A stretch of 15,359 nt of DNA from Spirogloea muscicola (GCA_009602725.1 WELB01000290.1:29789-45147), one strand, 5' to 3'. Positions 1 through 9,392 are shown, counted from the stretch's first letter. The notes: generated by a model from the letters alone, not told the origin. Translations and numbers: made by a program.

Positions 1-701
1 CCTTAGATTAGGTCTCCGTATTATGTAGCATTGTTTAGTCTGCACTCGACTCTGCCTGAACAATGTATTGGCTTGAATTGGCCTCCCTTTCAATTCATGC
101 GCCCCGCGCGCCTTCTCTCTTTCGGGCTGGTTGTTCCAGCCCCTATTCTCAATGGGCGAGCACTTTCTTCTCTAGTAGGTGGCAGAAGGGCTCCGTTCCT
201 GGCATCTAGTATTCATGCATCGAGTAGTGACCTTCATGTTTTGACCCGTGGTTATTGAGCGGGTCAATCTGCCGTAGGTTATGTAGATCTTTAGATGTGC
301 TTGCCTTTGTCCCTGGCCATTTGGCCTACATTTCTTTCTAATACACGGGGTCTAGCAAGCGCTTTGGAACCGAGTCGACGGAATATCTGGATGCTCCACG
401 TAGCCTATGTCTGCCGCTCTTTCCATACCCTAGGGCCTCCTCGCCCGGCGCCGCCTCCTCCGCCGCAGCAAGCGCCGCGTTCCGCGGGCGCGGCGGCCGC
501 TGTCAACGCCCCCGCCGCCGCCGCAAGCCAAGCCGCGGGCTTCGTAGCCGAGGGCTGCAGTGCGCCCTGTGCAGCCGAGGGCTTGCGAGCCAAGGCCCGA
601 CCAATCGCCGCCGCTTTCGCAGCACCCGAGTTCACGACTGGAGCCGTGCGGCGGAGCTCATCAGAGCCAGACGAGCGCCGACGTCGTTGGCGCCCGGGAC
701 C
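1..701. other. upstream region of the ClpR3-like gene, with repeat copy
   Basis: No protein-coding gene is recognised here. The first 270 bases are of mixed composition and hold one copy of an 80-base repeat (41-120) and a short inverted repeat (TTGACCCG at 241-248, CGGGTCAA at 260-267). From about 430 the sequence becomes very GC-rich, with many CCG/GCC triplets, and runs into the start codon at 702, so this part is probably promoter plus 5' leader. No clear TATA box was picked out. Open frames on both strands in 405-968 are explained by the GC-rich composition. A TTG-initiated frame at 687 is simply an in-frame extension upstream of the ATG. Confidence 0.5.
41..120 (+). repeat. 80-base direct repeat, copy 1
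   Basis: By eye this block is identical over its full length to 5655-5734; identity stops abruptly on both sides (C versus T before, T versus C after). It lies about 580 bases upstream of the ClpR3-like start codon. It is not low-complexity, so chance identity is excluded. No terminal inverted repeats or target-site duplication were seen at the edges, so the mobile-element class is unknown. Confidence 0.9.
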
Positions 702-3700
702 ATGGCGGCCGCGGCGCTGAGCGCTCGGTGCTGCGGCGCCCCGCCGGCGTCGGCCGGCATGGCCGTCGCCGGTGGCCTCCGCTCCGATGTGCATGGCTCT
801 GGTAGGAGCGCTTTGGCGGGGCAGCGCCTGGCGCTGCCCCGCTGTTCCTCGATCGCCCGCGCCGGTCGTCGCGCGGCGGGCGTGCGCGCGGCTCTCAAGG
901 ACGTGCCCAAGCAGTTCCGCCACGAGAACCTCAAGGAAGGATGTATGCACCTCGCCAGTCCTCTGCACCGCACTGCACTCCGATGCTGGTCAATACATTT
1001 GATTTGTCACTGTTATTTGTCAGTAGCTTCCTCAAACTAGAACGAAGGAGTAACCAGCGGCGTGGATGGTGCAACATAGATGTGATCCTCGTATCAATTG
1101 GAATAACTGAAGCTGTGGGACATCAGAATCCCTTTACCTTCTTCCCCTCTCAGTGAGGACTTTTTAGCATTTGCATTGCTGTATATGGTGCACATATTAC
1201 GATCTCAGTTACTCCAGTACACCTCTGACTACTGACATGCCATTTTCTTCATCCGTTGCAGTGGCGGAGAATTTCAAGAACATACCACAGTCTTTGTATG
1301 GCTTGACGGCAAGTCAGATGGATATGTTCATGACAGAGGACAATCCTATTTCACGGCAGAGCAACATTGTCACTCCTGTACTGTCCTCAGCCTCCTATCA
1401 TGAAAAACAATGTCTGCCTTCCTGTGCGACTTGCTTCTCTCGGCCTAACACTCTCTGGCATCTCTGTACCCGCCCCGTCATGGCAAGCATTCACAGTGCA
1501 ATCTAGTGATTGTTGGTGCACTACAGACCAAATAATAGTGGGAGAAAGCATTGTGTCTGCATTAAGTGACATACACGGACAGCTGCAGCTGCTTAAGTTG
1601 CACAATTGTCAAGCATTGATACAATCAGTTGGCACCCTGTTATTTTGAATCACAGAAATGTCAAGCAGTGGCCACGAGAGGAATTTGGCACTCAAAATAC
1701 ATCCAGTTTCTCCACATGCAGGAGGGTATATCTTCAGCCAGACACTACAAGGAGGGAACAGGCATGTGGAACCTCTCCACACTCAGTGATGCACCATCTC
1801 GGTTGAGCATGAGTGTCAACATGTACAGAGGCGGAGGTGGCTATGGAAGGCCAAAGACTGCTCCTCCCGACCTCCCCTCTCTTCTGTTGGATGCACGGAT
1901 TTGCTACTTGGGCATGCCGGTAATATCTCTGTGCCTTTATGAGCTGCATGGATGAAAGTATCAGTCTCTTGACTCAAAGCACAAAATCTGAATCGACACT
2001 TTGGGCATTTGAGGATTTGTCTTTCCAATGCTTTAAGCAGTCGTAGTGAGCTGCCATTTATGTGCACCCATGCAAAGCAGCATCTTGTAGTATGGTGGAG
2101 GCTGATTATATCTAGAACCCTCTGTCTAATGCCGGCTTGACAAGCTTCTGACCACAATTGCCTGGTGTGCCTTATCTACATATGAGCAGATCGTCCCTGC
2201 CGTCACTGAGTTGATCATAGCAGAGTTACTTTGGTTGGACTATGACAATCCACAAAAGCCCATCTACTTCTACATCAATTCACCAGGCACACAGGTAATA
2301 TGTTTCTCAGATGTTGACAGGTTCTGTACTGCAGTTGCTATGAAGTGCCAGTCCTAGTCAGTCTGTATGTGATGGCTTGTATGAGTGGCTTGCCGAATTC
2401 AACTTGTCCTAATATCTATCAGTTTGTTGCTGGCAGAATGACAAGAGAGAGAGCATAGGTTTTGAGACTGAGGCTTATGCAATAGCTGATACAATTGCGG
2501 TAAGTGTAGCGTCAAATTTAGAGTGCAGGAGAGTCTCTGCAGGAGAGCTTATGGCATGTACTTCTAGCCTAGGAGTCACTGCCGTGAAGTGCTGCTTCCA
2601 GTATTATCACTCTTCATAGAGGCCACCGTCTTGCTGCGCGCTCCTAGGGCTTGGAGTCCATCCGTAAAGTGTTGCTTCCATTATTATCATTCTTCGTAGA
2701 GGCCATTATGTTCCTGCCAGGTTGCATGTCTCTTCCCACAAGTCACCCAGGATACACCCCATTGACAGTAGTCCTTGTGATTGTACCTGCAGTATGTGAA
2801 GCCCAAAGTCTTTACTGTGAACTGCGGTATGGCTTTTGGCCAAGCGGCTATGCTGCTGACAATTGGAGACAAGGGTTGCCGAGCTGTGCAACCCAACTCT
2901 GTTAGTAAGTTCTGCTTTGAGAACCCTGACCATGTTCTGCAGTGGAGCTGCCTGTGCTTTCATATTGTGAGGTACTATTATCTTTGTTGTGTCCTCCTTA
3001 CATGGTCATAGAGGAGTTGTTGAGATTGTTGTGCTCTTGTGCAGCTAAATTGTATTCGCCAAAGGTGAGCCAGTCAAGCGGGAATGCTACGGACATGTGG
3101 ATCAAGGTATGCACCCTGAACACTAGGTAACACACCTCATAGACTTTTGCGCTTGACATGAGGGCCCTTGGCAGCATCTACAGTCGCTGCTGTTGCTTGC
3201 TTGCGGTCTTGACATTATAGTTCAAAATGTATTTAATAGAGCTGTGATAGAGGCTTGATGTGAGACTCCTGTGATATGTGACTGCAGGCAAAGGAGCTCG
3301 ATGCGAACACCAATTACTACATTGGTCTTCTGGCCCAGGGCACAGGGAAGCCATGGAATGAGATAGCGAAGGACATCCAAAGGCCTCGGTGATCATGACG
3401 CCTCGATCAGTGACCTCCTTGATCATCAAGATATATCGAGGCTTGAGGCATCCTTGACAAGCTTATGACGAAGATAGCAGCCGCACATTTGTTACATGCT
3501 AAAGTGATGGCCCGTCTTTGTGCAGGTACTTCCGCGCGAAGGAGGCCATCGAGTACGGTTTGGCAGACAAGGTCATTGAAAGCCGTGGTGTTGCCATGGA
3601 CAAGAAGGTAAAGCTGTTCTTCCCTGAGTTCCAGCCTTTACTTTGGTGCTGTATAACAGACTGAAATGGGTGTAGGTCTCTCCTCAGATGTTGCAGGGCT

Positions 3701-3920
3701 GAATGAGCTTGTGTAGTCAGCAGCTTCACATACGCTTCTACAGCGTAACAGAAGGCAGCAGTTACTGCGCTTGGCTTAATTACCAGGTGCGATGCAATGA
3801 AATGACTGGATTCTGTTTCCAATTATGCAGAACTACGATGAGCTGCTAGCTCAGTCCAAGGCGATGAGAGCTGCTGCTGGAAGAGCCGGGCCTCAGTTTG
3901 CTCCTTCAGGGAGGCCTTGA
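702..3920 (+). CDS. CLPR3: ClpR3-like non-catalytic subunit of plastid Clp protease
   Basis: Ten exons joined by eye: 702-942, 1262-1377, 1722-1919, 2190-2294, 2437-2499, 2793-2904, 3045-3106, 3288-3388, 3526-3607, 3831-3920. All introns are GT-AG and the phases join to an open 389-residue protein. Residues 1 to about 66 are Ala/Arg/Ser-rich with no acidic cluster, and a VRA-A site fits a chloroplast transit peptide. The conserved part follows: MDMFMTEDNP (about 100-109), TAPPDLPSLLLDARICYLGM, YINSPGTQ, ETEAYAIADTI, NCGMAFGQAAMLL, LYSPKV, DMWIKAKELDANT and AIEYGLADKV. These match plant ClpR3 as I remember it rather than ClpR1, R2 or R4. Aligned to ClpP, the catalytic Ser position is Gly (about residue 257, bases 2838-2840), the His position is Tyr (about 282) and the Asp position appears to be Pro, so the subunit should be inactive and structural in the stromal ClpP/R core. 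The ATG at 702 lies in ACCATGGCG, a good initiation context. Exon ends could shift by a codon where alternatives exist. Confidence 0.93.
2581..2705 (+). repeat. imperfect 45-base tandem duplication in ClpR3 intron 5
   Basis: Bases 2581-2625 and 2661-2705 align with about 6 differences in 45, mostly transitions, at an offset of exactly 80 bases. Weak similarity seems to extend a little upstream of both copies. Both lie within the intron at 2500-2792, so the coding sequence is not affected. It looks like an old local duplication. Confidence 0.8.
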
Positions 3921-5560
3921 AAGTGAAGGACATAGCTGTACATAAAGATCAGGCCTGTTGCCGGCCCACGTCACTTGGCATTGATTTGAATGTTTGTGAA
4001 GGTGACTTGTCATCTGCACGCTCAGGTGGACAGGCTTTACCAAAACGAATGACCCAGCTTACTGGGGGGTAACTAAAAGGGTCCAAGTGCAACTGGCCAA
4101 TGGGATTGGATGGCCAAAATTGTCAATCAGGCCTCGAATTAGGGACAGGGTGTGCACCGAAGAACAGACTGCCGATCCAATGGCAGCCGTTCCTACCCGA
4201 GTAATTATATGGCCACTAGGACTGGAAGCGATGTGCTCCACAAGCTTCAGGTCAGGGCTACTGAAAGTAAAAGCTGCTAAATTGCGCTTTTTGCATGGAC
4301 GGGAGTCCTCCCTGCCACACTGCCAGGCACGCCGTCAGCAGCGCGGGCCTCGCTGGCATGCCACACCAGCTGAGGCCACAAGCTCCCGTGTGCCTGCCGC
4401 TCGCGGGTTGCCATGTCGGACAGGTCGCTTCTGGGGCGCCCGCAGGATGGCGGCAACGAGTTCCCCTTGCCCAGAGACGGTCAGTGTTGTGCCACGTGAC
4501 CAGCTGCCAGCACTATGGTGCTGACTGCTCGCATCCACGCATCCGCGAGTACGAGGCTGCAACTGTCTTGCCCTCTGCGCTTAGGATGCCAGACAAGCGT
4601 TACCCAGTAAATCAGGTGGCACGGGCCAATTCATGGATCGTGGGATGGGCCAGCTCAATGACCTGGAGTAGGTAGAGCATAAGCTCGCTTAGAAAGAGAA
4701 GTGGGGCTTGATGATGCTATGAAGGTGCGCTGAAATAGTTAGCAAGTCCAATGGAATGTCGGCAAGACAATGGGTGTGGGTTGAAGCTTGGAGTGCGCTG
4801 GACACCATCTTGGAGACCCGGGTAGGCCATCGGATCCAGGCAAGCAGGAGGGCCGTACTCTGGACAGCTAGCATTTAATTGCAGTCATACTGGCAATGGC
4901 AGACTGCAAAATCAATTCATAGCAAGGATCTCATTGCCTTGATCGACGTCACTCCACAGGTGCCCAAGTTTTGTGTCAATATCCTCATCAGTGATGTACC
5001 ACAGTGGCCATGCCAGCATGCCAGACTGCGTCAGCGCGTGCTGGCAATATGACAGATTAGAGGGGACGTGTCTCAGCAATTGCAGGAGAGGGCCTTGAGC
5101 ATGTCGGGCCTTGCGCCTCCCGTGGCAGATTTCTCATATACGCCCCTTCCGTCCACATCCCTGGTGGCTGTCATCGTCACCCACTTAAGTTGAGAGATTG
5201 GCAGCTCATTGCAACGCAAATCTGGCATGAGACTTCCACTTGCTCAGCATTTGATGCATTCTGTTTGGCCATCCCTAGCCTGTCCTGTTGCGGAGCCTTT
5301 GTTAGATACATGTGTGTCTCTTTCCCTCTCCCGTAGTCTTCATCTCCACTTCCTCTCTCCTCCCTCTGTACTTGGCCACTCAGGCCGTCCATCACTCAGT
5401 ACACACAATATTCCTTCCCGCCCGCCCCCCCCTCGGTTGATCAAAGATCGTCCCAAAACGGGGCGAGGGTTGTGACAACCCAGCCCACAGACAATCAACA
5501 AAGCCAGGTCCAAAGAAGAAATATAGTCCCCGTCTCCTGAAGGGAGTATGGCTGTGAATG
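3921..5560. other. intergenic region, no gene recognised
   Basis: This follows the ClpR3-like stop codon and should begin with its 3' untranslated region; no AATAAA or TGTAA was found close to the stop (CATAAA near 3942 is the nearest A-rich signal). Open frames of up to about 145 codons exist (for example 4087-4524 and 4295-4675), but they overlap each other in different frames, lack recognisable domains and have no supporting splice structure. A pyrimidine-rich run lies at about 5315-5370. I see no tRNA, other RNA gene or transposon protein here. Confidence 0.45.
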
Positions 5561-5654
5561 GGTTTCGGAAGGAGCTGTGCAAGGAGCTGTGAGCTTGCTT
5601 CTTGTGTAAGTACTGAGTACATTCCGCAAAGCTGGCCTCTCACAGCCATTGCCT

Positions 5655-5734
5655 TGCACTCGACTCTGCCTGAACAATGTATTGGCTTGAATTGGCCTCC
5701 CTTTCAATTCATGCGCCCCGCGCGCCTTCTCTCT
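5655..5734 (+). repeat. 80-base direct repeat, copy 2
   Basis: Identical by eye to 41-120 and in the same orientation, 5614 bases downstream. It sits about 900 bases upstream of the EXORDIUM-like start codon. Next to it, the stretches around 5590-5610 and 5754-5774 share a TTCTTGTGTAAG core, so the neighbourhood has also been rearranged or duplicated. Confidence 0.9.
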
Positions 5735-5920
5735 CTTGCATTGGAGGAGCTCTTAAGCTCACTTCTTGTGTAAGGCCACTGCAGTCGGCTTCGCTCGCAC
5801 CAGTCGCCATCGTTGTGGTGTCGCAAACGACGGCGACCTGACCAGTAGGCGTGGCGGCGTCCTGGCCTTCCTCCCTCCTCCCCTCCCGCCCTCTACTGGC
5901 AGACCCTCCCTCTCTCCCTT

Positions 5921-6000
5921 GCCTTTGGCTCCGTCAGGAACACCTGTATGCATCTGGCTGGCATTTCACAGCCGATTCTTTCATATCAGCAGCCGCTTTC
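5921..6000 (+). repeat. 80-base duplication upstream of EXORDIUM-like gene, copy 1
   Basis: This block matches 6078-6157 with two differences in 80 (G/T at 5937 and C/T at 5982). The two copies are direct, with a start-to-start offset of 157 bases. The near identity points to a recent local duplication within the putative leader or promoter. Confidence 0.88.
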
Positions 6001-6077
6001 TTCTTGCTCTTCCTCCCCTCAGCTCATCTGACTTCCTACTGCTGACACGGGGGTATTGAGGGCGCCCTGTCTGCCTA

Positions 6078-6157
6078 GCCTTTGGCTCCGTCATGAACAC
6101 CTGTATGCATCTGGCTGGCATTTCACAGCCGATTCTTTTATATCAGCAGCCGCTTTC
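6078..6157 (+). repeat. 80-base duplication upstream of EXORDIUM-like gene, copy 2
   Basis: Second copy of the block at 5921-6000, 2 mismatches in 80. A spacer of 77 bases, including a TATTGAGGG run shared in part with 251-260, separates the two. No coding role is visible. Confidence 0.88.
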
Positions 6158-6361
6158 ATTCCTCCTCCCTCCCTCCTCAGCTGCCCCGCCGCCGGCGCAT
6201 CTCCCGCCCACTTACAGCCGCCTGCCTGCCTGCCTGCAGCCGCTTGCTGGGCCCCGCCACCCTCCCTCCTCCCCCCCCTGCCCACAGCTGACCCACCTCG
6301 GCGCCAGTCCCCTCGCGCCCAGCAAGCTCTGCCCTGTGCCGCTGTCGCCTTCATCAACGCC

Positions 6362-6466
6362 ATGGCGCCGTCGCCGACACCGGCAGCTCCGGCGGCGGCT
6401 GCGGCGGCCCGGCCCTCCATGCCGAGCCCGCGGGGCATGGCGAGCCGGACCTCTGTCTGCCTGTGA
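6362..6466 (+). other. possible upstream open reading frame (34 codons)
   Basis: An ATG in a strong context (GCCATGGCG) opens a 34-codon Ala/Pro-rich frame that stops 82 bases before the start chosen for the EXORDIUM-like gene. If it lies in the mature 5' leader it could limit translation of the main frame. The composition (GCG/CCG repeats) could equally give such a frame by chance. It is not in frame with a signal peptide, and I could not find a splice joining it to the main exon. Confidence 0.3.
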
Positions 6467-6548
6467 GATCTCTGCCAGTACCAGAGGTTTTTGTGGGCTG
6501 CCCAGCCTGCGCATCCTGTACCACCTGCGATCGTGAGAGTGTCGGAGG

Positions 6549-9392
6549 ATGGCGGCGACGTCGCGACTGCATTGGGCGGCGGCGACGACGACGGCACTCC
6601 TTTGCTCTTCAATCTGCGCGGAATCCTGGTGAGTGCAACTTGGGCCAGAATCTCTGGCAAGGGCGACTTGGGTCAGACTCGAAGCATTGCGAATGCGGCG
6701 AGCTTGGGCTGTCAAGCTGCAGGCCCATCTTGTTCTCAGCAGTGAATCTCACGACGTCGCCAAGCTGCATCGCTAATGGCGGTGTCCCTCCGTGATGCGC
6801 AGGTTGGTCTTGGAGCCGTCGTCGCTGGGCGTCGTCGAAGGCTCGACGCCGCCGCCGCCGCTGGCACCGCAGCAGCCGCCGCCGCCGGCAGGCGGAGGCC
6901 CGCCGATGGAGGTGCAGGAGCTCGCCGCCCCCGGCACCGGTAGCGGCGGCGTGACCAAGGGCTCCATGGCCCAGTGGCTGGCGCAGGCCAGCAACGGCTA
7001 CATCCACATCCACGGCTCGTCAGTGTACAAGCGCGAGCAGCTCGCCTCTGCCGCCGCTTTCGTGGCCAGCCAGCAGGTGCACGTCCCCTTACATCCTAGC
7101 CGCTTGTGCACTGCTTGCCTTCTTCAACACAGACAGACTAGACTTAGCTCTGCATTCCCTGACGACATCTTAACGGCATGTCCCAGGGCAATGTGTCGGC
7201 TGCCGAGCGCTTTACTGCAGAGGCAGCAAAGACTGAGCCACTGGGCAAGGACGAGCCAGACATTGTTGCTGGCCTTTACCCGTACCTGCAGTATCAGGGT
7301 GGCGAGCTCTATACTACACCCTTCAACATTTACGTCATCTACTATGGCTCATGGAAGAGTGACCAGCGCCAGATCATCCGCAGATTCGTCGACTCCATTG
7401 GCACGAGGTTGGGCCTCGTACTCTTGTTACGTGGCATGGAGAGGTGAATCAATAGATTTCAATCAGCTTTCAGTCGCACGTTGTCAACTTTTTGCTCCCT
7501 CAGCAGACCAAGCTTTGCGCATCTGTCAGGGCGCTGCTCGTCGCCAAAGATTTACAGTTGCTGTTACTGCGAGCGCAGCAACCCATACATCGACGGCGTA
7601 GCCACGGTGCGCGGGTGGTGGGACATTAACGTCAATTATTATCAGAACTACAATGGGACCCGCGTTACGGCAAACGTGACGTACGCCGCCGACATCGTGG
7701 ACCGATACTCACGTTACCCTGCTGCAGGGACGAAGGCCAGCCCCCTCACACAGGCAAGTCGCTCATGTTTGCTTCTGGAGTAACAATTAGGATGCTTGTG
7801 TGAGTCATGAGCAGCTCAAGAGCATGTTATGTTGCATGCACACGGCCATTGTCTTAGTCTATCTGCGCGATGAGCCCTGTGCCAGGCGGACATTAGGAAA
7901 ATCGTGGCACACGCCACAAACGATGCCAACCAGAGGAGCCTCCCGCTCGATCCTGGCGTACGTCCTGCAATTCATTCATCCGCCAAGTCAAATGGGCATA
8001 TTTCATCATTCCTCCGACAGATCTCAATGCAATGAGAAAGCTATTTGAGACCTTGCTTGTCCTCACACCTCGAAGAATATATATACTATCGCCCTGCAAT
8101 GGGCACTCTGACGCTGATGTTTGTGACCACTCGTCTTGCAGGGCGCGTACATGGTGCTGACAAGCCCAGACGTGTATGTCCAGGACTCTTGCTATGTATA
8201 CTGCGGCTACCACACGTCGGCTCCAATCAATGTATGGCAAAATACTCTTATCACAAAGCACGCTGTAGATTTGGAGCTGGTCTGTCCTCCTCTGTGAAGT
8301 GTGGGTGAAGTGAAGTGTTTCAGAAAAGTATTTGTGGTTTGCTAAGGGATCGCAGGACAGCTTCCAACTCCTCGCTAGACATCCTCAGTAGCATAACCTG
8401 CTCAAGCGTGCACCCTCTGCAGGCCCTGTGCTCTCAGAGAGCTGCTCATTTTGGTGTTGCTCTGAGCAGGGCATGAAGCTGGCATATGCCTGGATTGGGA
8501 ACCCCATCACGCAGTGCCCCATCTACTGCACGTTTGCACAGATCGACATTACGTGGGTGCCGCCGAATGGCGACCGCGGCGTTGACGCTGTTGTCAACAT
8601 GTTTGCGCACGAGCTTGCGGAGATTGCGACCAACCCCTTCCATGGGCCTAAGGACACGCCCAGCTACTGTGTGAAGGTTTTTTCGAGCTTAAACTCAATC
8701 CATTAGTCGGAAAGTAGTTGTATGTAGTGCAGGCTTCTCGCATACTTCCACTATGAAGTTCTCCTTTCGGTTGTCAAGTGCTGTGTCCTTATATGCAACT
8801 TTTCAAAGCGGTTGCATTGCAAGTGGCTGTCCCTTGTCTACTCTGCATGACTAATATGCCAGAGCACGCCATGACCATGACCATGTTGACAATGTTGATG
8901 ATGTCTGCCGCCTTGTTGTCATGACTCTGGCATAGCTGGTTGTGCTTATCAGTTAGCCTTATGTTCGTGCTATTCTCTACCTTTGTTTGTCTTTCCTTGA
9001 GTAGGGAACGGAGATTGAGAACGCGGACTTATGCGAGTGGACCTACGGGCCCATCAGCTACTCTGACCCTCCAGAGAAGGCTTATTACAATCTCGTCGGC
9101 GCCAACAACACTAAGTACCTTGTCCAGGTTCCCTCAAGCCCTCCTCTGCACCTGCGATATGCGTGCAACAACTCTGACCAGGCCCTTGTTGTCCTGGAAG
9201 ATCAAGCTAGAGAGCACAACAGCTGCATTGCATGTTGGGCTTTGGGGCATGGTGACAGTAAATATTGTGGTGGTCGCTGTCAAGTGATGCTCATGGAGAT
9301 CTGCTTGCTGTCACCTGCCTGCCCAGCTAAACTGGAACCGGCGCCACTTCAAGTGCGTCATCAATGCTGGCCCCAATTGGCTTGATACCTGA
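6549..9392 (+). CDS. EXORDIUM/phosphate-induced (PHI-1) family secreted protein
   Basis: Nine exons: 6549-6628, 6803-7076, 7187-7407, 7579-7753, 7886-7957, 8142-8231, 8470-8670, 9005-9127, 9327-9392. They join to 433 residues. The start at 6549 was chosen because residues 1-24 form a signal peptide (polar/Arg start, Ala/Leu core ending in CSSICA) and the context has A at -3 and G at +4. Residues 28-118 are Pro/Gly-rich and low-complexity. The family domain follows: YQGGELYTTPFNIYVIYYGSW and FVDSIGT, then GWWDINVNYYQNYNGT, LPLDPGGAYMVLTSPDVYV, YAWIGNPITQCPIYC, a HELAE motif at 351-355 (8608-8622), ATNPF, ENADLCEWTYG and a C-terminal NTKYLVQLNWN. Several N-x-S/T sites and paired cysteines fit an extracellular protein. 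Land-plant members act in the cell wall/apoplast in growth and carbon or phosphate responses; the role here is inferred. The intron at 7754-7885 uses a GC donor; the other seven are GT-AG. Confidence 0.88.
8855..8934 (+). other. inverted repeat/hairpin in intron 7 of EXORDIUM-like gene
   Basis: TATGCCAGAG at 8855-8864 is the exact reverse complement of CTCTGGCATA at 8925-8934. Inside it, CATGAC (8870-8875) pairs with GTCATG (8918-8923), leaving a 5 versus 1 base internal loop and a loop of about 42 bases. It lies in the intron 8671-9004. It could be a folded intronic RNA, but there are no full C/D or H/ACA box signatures, so no class is assigned. Confidence 0.45.

Larger units (their letters stand above)
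5866..6310 (+). promoter_or_regulatory. pyrimidine-rich putative promoter/5' leader of EXORDIUM-like gene
   Basis: The plus strand is strongly C/T-rich over this stretch (CCTCC and CTTCC runs, and a CCTG tetranucleotide run near 6222-6239). Plant core promoters often carry such pyrimidine patches, and its place upstream of the gene on the same strand fits. No TATA box was identified and the transcription start is unknown. The assignment is by position and composition only. Confidence 0.35.

Noticed and set aside
687-701. TTG at 687 as an alternative start of the ClpR3-like protein
   Set aside because: It is a non-ATG codon upstream of an ATG in good context at 702; adding five residues has no support.
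405-968. 187-codon minus-strand open frame opposite the ClpR3 first exon
   Set aside because: It is antisense to a well-supported exon in a CCG/GCC-rich region; the Ala/Arg/Gly content is a composition artefact.
4087-4675. Two overlapping plus-strand open frames of 145 and 126 codons
   Set aside because: They overlap in different frames, show no recognisable domain, and are rich in residues expected from GC-biased random sequence; no splice context ties either to a gene.
6091-7013. Several long Arg/Ala-rich minus-strand frames (up to 189 codons)
   Set aside because: They are antisense to the leader and first exons of the EXORDIUM-like gene and lack any domain.
8880-8910. TGATGATG as a C box of a box C/D snoRNA in intron 7
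   Set aside because: There is no CTGA D box at the right place and the terminal stem is too far from the putative C box.
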